Of a stretch of 64,000 nucleotides of DNA, positions 5,859 through 12,976 are shown piece after piece. Position 1 is the first letter of the stretch. Every line of letters starts with the position of its first letter. Source of the stretch: a virus. The DNA is taken from positions 1-64,000 of IMG/VR virus record IMGVR_UViG_3300025141_000065; one strand, given 5' to 3'. The notes beneath the pieces are model-generated. The model ran no database searches and was not told where the DNA came from. It saw only the letters and a list, made by a program, of their open reading frames with translations. The position numbers and the translations under genes were made by a program.

Positions 5859-6086
5859 ATGGCACTAGTTTACGAAGTCCAGATTAAAACCGAAAGCGGT
5901 CACGATTGGAAGAAGATACGTCAAATTTTTGATGGGGTTAATTCACCTATGACAGAACCGTATAGCTACAAAATAAAGCGTAGTGATAAATATATACCAA
6001 GTGGAATGCCTGTCGTTGACTGCAATAGAGATTGGGACTTTATAAAAACAACATATAAAGAAAGATTAGATTCATATAAATTTTAA
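5859..6086 (+). CDS. Hypothetical protein, 75 aa
   Basis: AAAGGAG precedes the ATG by about 8 bases. Small soluble-looking protein with an aromatic C-terminal half, no family recognised. First gene after the 5728 promoter, separated from the next gene by the hairpin at 6091. Confidence 0.7.
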   Translation: MALVYEVQIKTESGHDWKKIRQIFDGVNSPMTEPYSYKIKRSDKYIPSGMPVVDCNRDWDFIKTTYKERLDSYKF

Positions 6087-6090
6087 GTTA

Positions 6091-6120
6091 AGGCCACCGC
6101 CAAAACGCGGTGGCTTTATT
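6091..6120 (+). terminator. Hairpin terminator GCCACCGC/GCGGTGGC
   Basis: 8-bp perfect stem (6093-6100 with 6107-6114), CAAAAC loop, followed by TTTATTAT. The stem is identical to that at 1296-1315. The next gene's ribosome binding site begins within 10 bases, so genes downstream depend on readthrough or another promoter. Confidence 0.75.
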
Positions 6121-6138
6121 ATAGGAGTAAATAAATCA

Positions 6139-6498
6139 ATGGCTTATAGAACTAAAAAAAGGAACTTCACTAAACAACAAAAACAGATGAATGAAGTGCT
6201 TAAAAGAGAGGAACAAAACGTCAGAGCTTTAAAGCGTCTTATTTTAGACGTTGGAGAATCGGCTCTTGATAGTAAATTGGGGTTCGTTAAATGTGTATGC
6301 GGAACTGACTGTATACCACTCAACAAGTTAGGTATAAGTAAAACTGAATGGCAAATACATTACGAAACAACTTTATTACCTAAAATTGCAGAGCAAAGAT
6401 CAAAGTACCCAAAATTACGAGACAGGATAACTAACGACTACAAACCAGCACATGTTTCGTGGAATGACTTGCGGTCAGCGAGCGAAAAATTTATATAA
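6139..6498 (+). CDS. Hypothetical protein, 119 aa, CxC
   Basis: Preceded by AGGAG. The N-terminus is very basic (RTKKRNFTKQQKQ), followed by a helical stretch and one KCVCGTDC cluster near residue 53, suggesting metal or nucleic-acid binding. Not recognised. Confidence 0.7.
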   Translation: MAYRTKKRNFTKQQKQMNEVLKREEQNVRALKRLILDVGESALDSKLGFVKCVCGTDCIPLNKLGISKTEWQIHYETTLLPKIAEQRSKYPKLRDRITNDYKPAHVSWNDLRSASEKFI

Positions 6499-6515
6499 CA
6501 AGGAGTAAAGAAAGA

Positions 6516-6809
6516 ATGAAAGACCAATTTATAACACAAATTACAGATGAAGATTTTCCTCCAGTGTGGGAAGTATCTGAGATGCGAGAATATGACCGAT
6601 GGAGCTTTAATGCTGGACAATCTTATCCAGTCATTTTAAAAGAATTTGGAACACTTGAAGATGCACAGAAGGAATATCCAAAGGCCGAATATCAGGCTGA
6701 GTCTATGCCTTTAAATACTAATAATTTCGATCATTTACCCGATGAGGAAATGACGGCATACCAAGAGCAATCATATTGGGATAACTATGACGGTCGTAGG
6801 GACTGGTAA
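6516..6809 (+). CDS. Hypothetical acidic protein, 97 aa
   Basis: AAGGAG about 9 bases upstream of the ATG. Strongly acidic with many aromatic residues (EVSEMREYDRWSFNAGQSYP). Such acidic small phage proteins often bind host proteins or mimic DNA, but nothing here proves this. Three bases separate it from the next gene. Confidence 0.7.
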   Translation: MKDQFITQITDEDFPPVWEVSEMREYDRWSFNAGQSYPVILKEFGTLEDAQKEYPKAEYQAESMPLNTNNFDHLPDEEMTAYQEQSYWDNYDGRRDW

Positions 6810-6812
6810 ACA

Positions 6813-7142
6813 ATGTATTACACAATGACACAATCAGATTTTCTTGACGCGTTCAGGGGTGCTAATGGGTGGTCAGACACCTATAAGAACAATTTTAGTT
6901 ATACTGGTTTACTCGCTTTATATGAGTATCTTGAAAATTTAGAGGATGATACCGGCGAGAAGTTAGAATTTGACCGCGTTGCGATTGCTTGCGATTTTAG
7001 CGAGTATGACAGCATAAAAGAATTTCAATCCGATTATGGTAAACCAGAAATAAAAACGCTTGACGATTTAAGCAACGAAACAGTAGTTATAAAAGTCGAT
7101 GATCCTGACAGGGAAAACGCTTTCATAATGGGGGTGTTTTAA
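6813..7142 (+). CDS. Conserved small phage protein, 109 aa
   Basis: Acidic protein with the pattern FSYTGLLALYEYLENLEDDTG, then IACDFSEYDSIKEF and QSDYG. I recall this pattern from short uncharacterised proteins in many phages and plasmids, without known function. Packed between its neighbours with almost no gap. Confidence 0.7.
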   Translation: MYYTMTQSDFLDAFRGANGWSDTYKNNFSYTGLLALYEYLENLEDDTGEKLEFDRVAIACDFSEYDSIKEFQSDYGKPEIKTLDDLSNETVVIKVDDPDRENAFIMGVF

Positions 7143-7325
7143 ATGCCTAAATATGAAGTGATCGTTAAATTCGTTGAGCATTATAGACACGAGGTGACGG
7201 CAGACTCACAACAAGAAGCGCAAGCACAAGTAGAAGAAGGCCTTTACGAAGGCAACACAGGCGAGTTAATAGAGAACTCAGGCGACATTTATGTAGAGTC
7301 TGTTACAGAGGTAAACAATGGGTAA
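7143..7325 (+). CDS. Small DpnD/PcfM-like protein, 60 aa
   Basis: Pattern MPKYEVIVKFVEHYRHEVTA, then an Ala/Gln/Glu helix, resembles short DpnD/PcfM-type proteins (a beta strand followed by a helix of an EAExxEEA type). Function of that group is not settled. It overlaps the following gene by 8 bases, so the two are probably coupled. Confidence 0.55.
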   Translation: MPKYEVIVKFVEHYRHEVTADSQQEAQAQVEEGLYEGNTGELIENSGDIYVESVTEVNNG

Positions 7326-7695
7326 CAGAGCAGTATTAGAGTTTGAAGATAATCCAGTAGGTATATATTTACACTGGAATGGCGGTAGAAACACCGTAGA
7401 GCCATTATTAGAGGTTGCTAGGGAGTATGGGGTTAGAGGCGATGATTATGGCGTAGCTAGATTAGCACAAATGATAGGCAACTTTTTTGGTGGAACTTTA
7501 TCAATAGGCGTTGGCCTAGTCGATAGAATGGATTGCGACAATGGCGACAATGGCGTTTATTTAATAGACAACAATCTAAACATAATAGAGCGGAAGTATT
7601 TTAGCGGACAGGAACAAACAAAAGATGATCCAAAGTTAATCAAACAACATTTTAAAAAGATTAATGACGATATATTTAAAAAGGAGAATGAATGA
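7318..7695 (+). CDS. Conserved hypothetical, MGNRAV family
   Basis: Starts MGNRAVLEFEDNPVGIYLHW, followed by NGGRNTVEPLL, DYGVARLAQMIGNFFGG and a DNGVYLID element. This pattern recurs in uncharacterised phage and plasmid proteins. The ATG follows GAGG closely. The overlap with the next gene is an ATGA. Confidence 0.7.
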   Translation: MGNRAVLEFEDNPVGIYLHWNGGRNTVEPLLEVAREYGVRGDDYGVARLAQMIGNFFGGTLSIGVGLVDRMDCDNGDNGVYLIDNNLNIIERKYFSGQEQTKDDPKLIKQHFKKINDDIFKKENE

Positions 7696-8438
7696 CTTAT
7701 TTCAAATTGAAGGATAAATACCCTAACAGGAAAGTAACCTATACTGCGCTAGTTAAAGCAGTTAGTGGAAACGAATATCGAACACTACAATCCATCGGTG
7801 ATGAGTTTGGAGTTACTAGGGAAAGAGTAAGACAGTTGTTAATAAAACATGGGCTGTCTGATGTGCCATCGCGTCAAAAGCCAGACCCTAGAAAAATTTG
7901 TAGACATTGTAACAATCCTGTGGAAATGCGCTATTTTATTAGAACAACATCGAGTAATAAAGGCGCGTGGTATCCAGCATCACACCAAGAGTGTCGAGAC
8001 AAGTGGAGTGTTAATAATTGGACAGAAGTACAATGTACTAATTGTCAAATACCAATAGAACTACGGAAGTCTGACGCTCGACTCAAACGGCGAATAAAGG
8101 ACTGGTTGTTTTGTAGTAAAAGGTGTTCAACAACATATCGCGTTGCAAATGAGACTGATTGGTTTGGAACTTGGGCAAAGAGTAGCCATCTTAACCGGCG
8201 CAACTACAAGAAATCTATTCTCCCTAAGAAAGAGGCAAGTAAAGCACCTGTCCAAAAAGAAAGAGAAAAAACCAAAATGGAGATGGCTGAGGAGAAATTT
8301 GGTGATCTTAAAGTTTTAATTCCAAATTTAATTGAGGAAGTCGGAGTTGGTAACACAGCTAAAGCGTTGGAAATAAGCAGACCTACGTTTGACCGCTGGA
8401 GAACAAGATTAGCAATTCAAAAGGCGAGCAGACTATGA
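7692..8438 (+). CDS. Helix-turn-helix protein with two zinc motifs
   Basis: 248 residues. Residues 34-58 (SIGDEFGVTRERVRQLLIKH) form a sigma-region-4-like helix-turn-helix. Next come CRHC (about residue 73) with a later Cys, then CTNC...FCSKRC (about residues 116-150), like the zinc-stabilised core of HNH-type phage proteins, but I see no clear HNH catalytic set. A second possible HTH lies near the C-terminus (GNTAKALEISRPTFDRWRTR). Same architecture as the leftward protein at 45596. Probably a DNA-binding regulator or a degenerate homing endonuclease. AAGGAG precedes the start. Confidence 0.7.
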   Translation: MTYFKLKDKYPNRKVTYTALVKAVSGNEYRTLQSIGDEFGVTRERVRQLLIKHGLSDVPSRQKPDPRKICRHCNNPVEMRYFIRTTSSNKGAWYPASHQECRDKWSVNNWTEVQCTNCQIPIELRKSDARLKRRIKDWLFCSKRCSTTYRVANETDWFGTWAKSSHLNRRNYKKSILPKKEASKAPVQKEREKTKMEMAEEKFGDLKVLIPNLIEEVGVGNTAKALEISRPTFDRWRTRLAIQKASRL

Positions 8439-8632
8439 GTGATGGAGTTAGAAACAGCCTAATAAAAGAATATGGGATATCTGAGATAGTTAATAAGATA
8501 GTATCGCAGATGCCTATTGAAGAATTAGAGGATATTGTACAGGCTCATATCGAGGATGAATTATCAGTATTAGCAGAAGACTTAGGAGATCGACAGAAGT
8601 TTATAAACGAAGTACAGGAGATATACTTTTAA
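8435..8632 (+). CDS. Hypothetical acidic protein, 65 aa
   Basis: Start overlaps the previous stop as ATGA. Entirely helical-looking, acidic, no Cys. No family recognised. The next gene starts on its stop codon (TAATG). Confidence 0.65.
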   Translation: MSDGVRNSLIKEYGISEIVNKIVSQMPIEELEDIVQAHIEDELSVLAEDLGDRQKFINEVQEIYF

Positions 8633-8877
8633 TGTTACTACAACCTTTAAGGACTGGAAAACAACTGTTACTAAATCAGGTTGGTCGGATTGTAGATATT
8701 TTTGACGCGGACGTCATAACATTCGAGTTACAATCATCAAATGGTAAAAAGGTCATTAAACGCTTGCCGTACAGCCACGAAAAAGGATGTCCGAAGGCAG
8801 ATACACCAGAGACCTTAAAAGAATCGCTGTACTGTACGTGTAAATCAAATTGGGAGCTTAATCATGTTAAAAATTAA
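8632..8877 (+). CDS. Hypothetical protein with C-terminal Cys motif
   Basis: 81 residues. The N-terminal half has a small beta-barrel look (GRIVDIFDADVITFELQSSN). The C-terminal half carries GCPKAD and YCTCKSNW, potentially a single zinc site. TAATG coupling with the upstream gene; overlaps the downstream gene by 14 bases. Confidence 0.65.
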   Translation: MLLQPLRTGKQLLLNQVGRIVDIFDADVITFELQSSNGKKVIKRLPYSHEKGCPKADTPETLKESLYCTCKSNWELNHVKN

Positions 8878-9148
8878 CACCTCTAAAGACAGGACTTGTT
8901 GGAACTGTAAGAAACAAGCTGTAGATCACATTGTCTATTATGAAACTACGACTGTTAAGGGATTTGTTTGCCAAAACTGTTTAGACCAGTTTACCATGTG
9001 TGATAGATGTCAAATGGAAATACCACCTGAACAAATCCACTATATTGTTACAGCACTAAAGACCCAAGACGCGGAGCAAGTCTGTATAACTTGCATTGAC
9101 CCCTGTTTAGACGTAAATGTCAGCTCTAACGTTAGGGCGGTGTATTAA
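8864..9148 (+). CDS. Zinc-ribbon protein, 94 aa
   Basis: Four CxxC pairs: CWNCKK, CQNC, CDRC and CITC, spaced like two interleaved zinc ribbons or a treble-clef pair. The C-terminus is short and non-basic. Likely a DNA- or protein-binding accessory factor; exact role unknown. Confidence 0.7.
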   Translation: MLKINTSKDRTCWNCKKQAVDHIVYYETTTVKGFVCQNCLDQFTMCDRCQMEIPPEQIHYIVTALKTQDAEQVCITCIDPCLDVNVSSNVRAVY

Positions 9149-9375
9149 TGAGATATATAAGAACCATCCAAATACCAGATCAATTCTATTTTGAATTTGA
9201 TGCTGAAACACCAGAGGAGATCGACTTGGCATTTAAAGATCATTGGGATATTGATAAACAAGATTTCATTGATACTCTCAGCGTTAATGATTTGGACATT
9301 ATAAAAACAGAGACAGAACAGGCTTTTAAAGACCGCCAGAAAGCCGAGAGAGCAAAGATTTTCGGAAATGACTAG
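9148..9375 (+). CDS. Hypothetical protein, 75 aa
   Basis: TAATG junction with the previous gene. One beta-type N-terminus (MRYIRTIQIPDQFYFEFDAE) and an acidic helix. Not recognised. Confidence 0.65.
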   Translation: MRYIRTIQIPDQFYFEFDAETPEEIDLAFKDHWDIDKQDFIDTLSVNDLDIIKTETEQAFKDRQKAERAKIFGND

Positions 9376-9423
9376 CAGAGCTTATAAAATTAAAAAGAAT
9401 AGCTTAAAAAGGAAAAGATAAAA

Positions 9424-10572
9424 ATGTTTAAATTATTAACAACAACAAAGGATCAAACTATGTATCAATCACAAGTTCAATATAGATATGAGAGATGGAG
9501 TATTCAAAAAATATTAAAGTTAAAAGCAACAGGTAAATTACAAAGAGACCTTACTTATCAAAGAAACGATAAGATATGGGCAACCGAAAAAAGAAACGAA
9601 TTTTGTCAAGGGTTGTTTAATTATCCTATGTCGTCTCCAATTTTGTTGGACGGACGCGTTAAAACACACTATAAGATCATTAACGGACAGCAAAGACTAC
9701 ACACCCTAAATGACTTGTATGAAGATAATTTAAAGTTAAAGCCACTTCTACATAAAAAGTATGGACATCAATTATCGGGCTTTTTTATTGAGTTACCAAA
9801 AGCAGCTAAAAATTTCATATTAAAAGAGAAACTTAATATAGTTATAGCGGAAACTGGATCGGATCAAGATATAATTGAACTTTATCAAAACGAAAATCAA
9901 GGAACGCCGTTAAATAGTGCAGAGATGCGAAAACCTTTAAACCATGAATTAAATGCCTTTCTCGATACTTTGCTTAATAAGCATTATATTTTTAAATATA
10001 AAGATTTAAAAAATTCAGACCCGAAAAAAGCTCCGATAATAAACGCTACACAGCATAGAGAATCATTAAGAACTTTGATTGAACAATGTTTATTGATTTT
10101 CAATCATAGTGATATAAGAGTAAGTATTTCAAATGAGCAATTAACAAAACAAGCGTTAACGATTAATAACCAAATATTAAATCAAGAATTTGTAAGAAAT
10201 ATGATTAATGCGTTTAATTATGTGGGTAAAGGGGTCGAAAAAATTAAACGAACAAATCCCGATTTAATAATAAAAGCACGTGGTCAAGGGGGTAAGAGTG
10301 GGGGAATTCTCAGTAAAGCTCTAATTAAACATGCCTTATATTGTTATGATGTCCTACTGCAAAGGGGTTATCCAATCAAAGGCCAAGAAGAAAATTTTAT
10401 GGGGTATATACTACAATATAAATTCGTACCAGACTTAAAGCGGAGAATGGCTGTTTATTATTCGCGTGATAATAGTGCAAAACTCCGATGGGAGGCACAT
10501 CAGTTCATGTTAAGGCGACTATTAAAAGAGAAGTGGTTAGTTCGGCCAATAAATATAAGTAAGGTCGCTTAA
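9424..10572 (+). CDS. DUF262-type protein (GmrS N-terminal-like)
   Basis: 382 residues. It shows the DUF262 pattern: TYQRNDKIWATEKRNEFCQG (residues 44-63), then ILLDG, then IINGQQRLHTL (85-95), equivalent to the ParB/Srx-like nucleotide-binding motif IxDGQQR of GmrS. The usual Asp is Asn87 here. No HNH (DUF1524) nuclease domain follows, so it resembles stand-alone DUF262 proteins. Family members include type IV restriction subunits and anti-phage or anti-restriction proteins; the role in this phage is unknown. An alternative start is the ATG at 9460. Confidence 0.7.
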   Translation: MFKLLTTTKDQTMYQSQVQYRYERWSIQKILKLKATGKLQRDLTYQRNDKIWATEKRNEFCQGLFNYPMSSPILLDGRVKTHYKIINGQQRLHTLNDLYEDNLKLKPLLHKKYGHQLSGFFIELPKAAKNFILKEKLNIVIAETGSDQDIIELYQNENQGTPLNSAEMRKPLNHELNAFLDTLLNKHYIFKYKDLKNSDPKKAPIINATQHRESLRTLIEQCLLIFNHSDIRVSISNEQLTKQALTINNQILNQEFVRNMINAFNYVGKGVEKIKRTNPDLIIKARGQGGKSGGILSKALIKHALYCYDVLLQRGYPIKGQEENFMGYILQYKFVPDLKRRMAVYYSRDNSAKLRWEAHQFMLRRLLKEKWLVRPINISKVA

Positions 10573-10599
10573 TCTATTTAATTTAAGGAGAAATACAAA

Positions 10600-10836
10600 A
10601 TGACTATAAAAAGAAACCATAGCCCAAGTATGCACTATAACCATAATGAAACAGAAATAGCGGTTTTATTCACAGATGAATACTGCTCTTTTTACATGCC
10701 CAATGATCCAGAGCCGATCTTTGGTATAAGACGTGAGATAGTGGAAATATTAGCGCATCAATGGCCTGATGGAACAGAGGTGTGTCCAGCTTGTGACTCG
10801 GACGACCCGAACCACACAATGCAAGGAGCAGACTGA
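10600..10836 (+). CDS. Hypothetical protein with CPAC motif
   Basis: 78 residues, preceded by AAGGAG. A C-terminal VCPACDSDDPNH motif suggests a partial metal site. Its stop TGA is immediately followed by the ATG of the next tiny zinc-ribbon gene. Confidence 0.65.
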   Translation: MTIKRNHSPSMHYNHNETEIAVLFTDEYCSFYMPNDPEPIFGIRREIVEILAHQWPDGTEVCPACDSDDPNHTMQGAD

Positions 10837-10953
10837 ATGATTAACGAGAAAGATAATATCTGCCCTGAATGTGAACACTCACTAATCGAGGGATCAGACT
10901 ATTGCCACAATTGCGATCCACCGCAGGAGTGGGAAAGAGTAGAAAATGAATAA
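10837..10953 (+). CDS. Tiny zinc-ribbon protein, 38 aa
   Basis: Starts directly after the previous stop, with GCAAGGAGCA at the right distance. The short sequence contains ICPECEHS and YCHNCDPP, a complete C-x2-C...C-x2-C zinc ribbon. It overlaps the next gene by 8 bases (ATGAATAA). Function unknown. Confidence 0.7.
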   Translation: MINEKDNICPECEHSLIEGSDYCHNCDPPQEWERVENE

Positions 10954-11149
10954 CATTGATTGGCCTATTTCAGAGATTGAAACAGAAATACAAATAACTT
11001 GGTCAATCCATGATGTAAAGAGTAGAGATTCAACTCTAAGTGATGATGAGGCAATAGAGATTTTGTTGTTGATTAGAGATAATCACGATGCGTCAATAGG
11101 GGTTAATTGGGATGTGATAGATGCAGCAATCGAGTGTTGGAAGAAGTGA
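10946..11149 (+). CDS. Hypothetical acidic protein, 67 aa
   Basis: Start embedded in the stop of the preceding gene (ATGAATAA). Acidic and helical with several Trp residues. No family recognised. Confidence 0.65.
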   Translation: MNNIDWPISEIETEIQITWSIHDVKSRDSTLSDDEAIEILLLIRDNHDASIGVNWDVIDAAIECWKK

Positions 11150-11276
11150 CAATAGAGTATTGGTGACTAATAAACCCATAAAACGATCGACACACAGCCA
11201 CGAAAAGATAGTCCAGATAGCTACCACACCAAAGACTAACTAAAAAACGCTCTAATTTAAACAAGGACACAATACA

Positions 11277-11558
11277 ATGCTGAAATACGAAGTTACTACA
11301 GATATGGTTGAACATTACTTTGCAGGTAATTTAAAAAAATTGACTCAGGTATTCAATGGACTATTCAAAGAAAATACTAGATTGAAATCGGAGTTTATTA
11401 AAAATCTCAACTACGATATACTAGAGAGGTTTCTCAATGCTGATTGCAACATACACGAGCCGTCAGGCTGGCATTGTGAAGAGTGTTGTGATTGCCGGAC
11501 TAAAGGCCAGTTAAAGGAGTGGGACTGGCCTATTGGATGTAGATATGACCATGAATAA
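11277..11558 (+). CDS. Hypothetical protein with C-terminal Cys cluster
   Basis: 93 residues: helical N-terminal half, then a Cys-rich region (HCEECCDCRTKG) beginning with DCNIHEPS. The 18-bp DNA encoding DCNIHE recurs at 11767-11784. Metal binding is likely. The last codons overlap the start of the next gene. Confidence 0.65.
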   Translation: MLKYEVTTDMVEHYFAGNLKKLTQVFNGLFKENTRLKSEFIKNLNYDILERFLNADCNIHEPSGWHCEECCDCRTKGQLKEWDWPIGCRYDHE

Positions 11559-11769
11559 TCAAGAGCAAGAATTTGAATGTGTGTTTGAGTGTACAGGTTG
11601 TGGCTCATATCCGACCGAACAGATAATCGAGGATGAAGGACGGCCTGTATCCTATTGTGAGTATTGTGAGATAGATATCGTGTTCGAGTGTTTACTGGTT
11701 TATAAATCGCGCGGAGGCCACGACACATGTATAGGCACTTATCCAATGGGAGAAAAAAATGAAGTATGA
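11551..11769 (+). CDS. Zinc-ribbon protein, about 72 aa
   Basis: Candidate starts are TTG 11533, ATG 11545 and ATG 11551; the last forms the ATGAATAA overlap typical of this phage and is chosen. CTGC and CEYC pairs about 20 residues apart form a zinc ribbon. No named family. Confidence 0.65.
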   Translation: MNNQEQEFECVFECTGCGSYPTEQIIEDEGRPVSYCEYCEIDIVFECLLVYKSRGGHDTCIGTYPMGEKNEV

Positions 11770-11800
11770 TTGCAACATACACGAAGATGTAAATGAGTAA
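11759..11800 (+). pseudogene. 13-codon remnant sharing DCNIHE
   Basis: ATG behind GGGAGA encodes 13 residues containing YDCNIHED, then stops. The 18 bp at 11767-11784 are identical to 11441-11458 in the gene at 11277. Probably the start of a lost paralogue or the scar of an unequal recombination. Confidence 0.3.
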
Positions 11801-11805
11801 ATTTA

Positions 11806-11814
11806 TGTTATAAT
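11806..11814 (+). promoter_or_regulatory. Extended -10 element TGT-TATAAT
   Basis: Perfect TATAAT with the TGN extension and no good -35. It lies just upstream of two hairpins and a terminator, with no gene between, so it may start a small RNA near 11821. Confidence 0.5.
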
Positions 11815-11820
11815 TTAAAG

Positions 11821-11910
11821 ATAGTTGATAGTAGGGGTTTAACCAGCTACTATCGTTAGGCCAAAGACCCTAGATGGTTTCTTATTTACTCCTCATCTAG
11901 GGTCTTTTTT
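11821..11910 (+). ncRNA. Candidate small RNA, about 90 nt
   Basis: Between the extended -10 at 11806 and the terminator lies an 8-bp inverted repeat GATAGTAG/CTACTATC (11827-11834 with 11847-11854). No frame of useful length is present. Could alternatively be only the 3' end of the upstream operon. Confidence 0.4.
11863..11910 (+). terminator. Strong intrinsic terminator
   Basis: Perfect 14-bp stem AAAGACCCTAGATG with CATCTAGGGTCTTT, 17-base loop, followed by further T residues. Ends the rightward run of small genes. Confidence 0.9.
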
Positions 11911-11952
11911 ATGTTATTTTAAAAATACCTCAAAAAACGGTTTGAGAAAGGC

Positions 11953-11980
11953 TTGAAATTGTTTTAGAAGTGTCTATGAT
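11953..11980 (+). promoter_or_regulatory. Sigma-70-like promoter
   Basis: TTGAAA (11953-11958), 16-base spacer, TATGAT (11975-11980), located between the terminator and the gene at 12007. It probably restarts transcription for the short 12007-12499 operon. Confidence 0.55.
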
Positions 11981-12006
11981 ATGTATAGGAAATAGGAGAG
12001 GTATTT

Positions 12007-12177
12007 ATGAACCCCAAAATCTCTTTGACACTGAAGGAAAACGAAGTTTATCAAATTCGCTTTAATGGAGAAATATCCATTTATGTTCCCAACTATGAAC
12101 GCCAGCAGATAAACCTTTACTTCAAGCGTAAATTACAAGAGAGGCACAAATCTCAATCTAACGAGTGGATCACATGA
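12007..12177 (+). CDS. Hypothetical protein, 56 aa
   Basis: Behind TAGGAGAGG at good spacing. Sequence pattern KISLTLKENEVYQIRFNGE then a basic C-terminal helix (YFKRKLQERHK). Small beta plus helix protein, unknown function. Its stop overlaps the next start as ATGA. Confidence 0.6.
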   Translation: MNPKISLTLKENEVYQIRFNGEISIYVPNYERQQINLYFKRKLQERHKSQSNEWIT

Positions 12178-12275
12178 CACCGAGTCTAAGGGGCTTATTA
12201 TGGCTTTGCTTACTAGGGTTTATTGTAGGCCTTTGTCAGAATTGTCTGCCAACATACTCAACACTTATCGTTTAA
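12174..12275 (+). CDS. Small membrane peptide, 33 aa
   Basis: ATGA overlap with the previous gene. Residues 7-21 (GLLWLCLLGFIVGLC) form one transmembrane helix; the short polar tail has a CxxC pattern. Could be a membrane-acting regulator, an immunity peptide or a small lysis modulator; no homologue recognised. Confidence 0.5.
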   Translation: MTPSLRGLLWLCLLGFIVGLCQNCLPTYSTLIV

Positions 12276-12298
12276 GCTATCAATAAGGATTTTTAATT

Positions 12299-12499
12299 AT
12301 GACAAAGAAAGCAACTTGCACTGAATGTGGCAGCGAGAATGTGAGATTGATTTTACCAGCTTTTTATGCCTATGACTCTAGCACTGGAGAATTTGAGACG
12401 CATTTATACAATGAAGACTGGCCTGTGTCTTATGTCTGTATTGACTGTTCTAATGAATCAGCAGACATGGATCACGTGGTGGAAATCATAAATAGTTGA
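12299..12499 (+). CDS. Zinc-ribbon protein, 66 aa
   Basis: CTECGS near the N-terminus and CIDCSNES near residue 50 make a complete zinc ribbon of the kind found in small phage accessory proteins. Ribosome binding site weak (AAGGA). Last well-supported rightward gene. Confidence 0.65.
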   Translation: MTKKATCTECGSENVRLILPAFYAYDSSTGEFETHLYNEDWPVSYVCIDCSNESADMDHVVEIINS

Positions 12500-12976
12500 C
12501 AAGATATTGATTCAGGTGTACCATAAGACTTAGGTCTTGGTTTCACAAGATCAAATTTAAAAAGAGAAAAGGAATTTTAACAACAAAATAATAGGTGGTT
12601 AATAAGGCTAGGATTTGATAACAGAACCGTATCCTTAGACAGACATTACAATCTTTTAAGATGTAAAGTAAACCATCCAAGATAAACTACGGTCAATGGC
12701 TTGTTAAGGCATTAACAACAACCTAGACCACAAGCGTTTTGGATTATCTGCAACTAAGCAAGTAGACAGCAACAACACCGAAAGTTAAGCAGTTGTGAAT
12801 CAAGCCTAAACATTAATTGATCTTACTGGACGGCAGTTCAGCAATTAAGTTTAGAGATTACTGTAACTTATTAAAAGAGTATTTTAGCGAATATTCTTTA
12901 TTGGAAACAAGGCCTTAAATGTAGAGAAAATTCTACGGCCTATTAGTTATTACAACTTTTGGAGGAATTAGAAATT
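12500..12976 (+). other. Gene-free stretch with hairpins
   Basis: About 475 bases with no convincing frame. A TTGACA at 12496 with a poor -10 (TACCAT) could start a transcript. Near the right end are a 10-bp hairpin (12874-12883 with 12890-12899) and a two-part stem AGGCC-GTAGA/TCTAC-GGCCT (12910-12941). No tRNA cloverleaf was found. Candidate non-coding RNA or decayed genes. Confidence 0.35.

Noticed and set aside
12600-12800. Possible tRNA genes in the gene-free region
   Set aside because: I could not fold any segment into a cloverleaf with a T-arm GTTCRANNC motif and 3' acceptor pairing.
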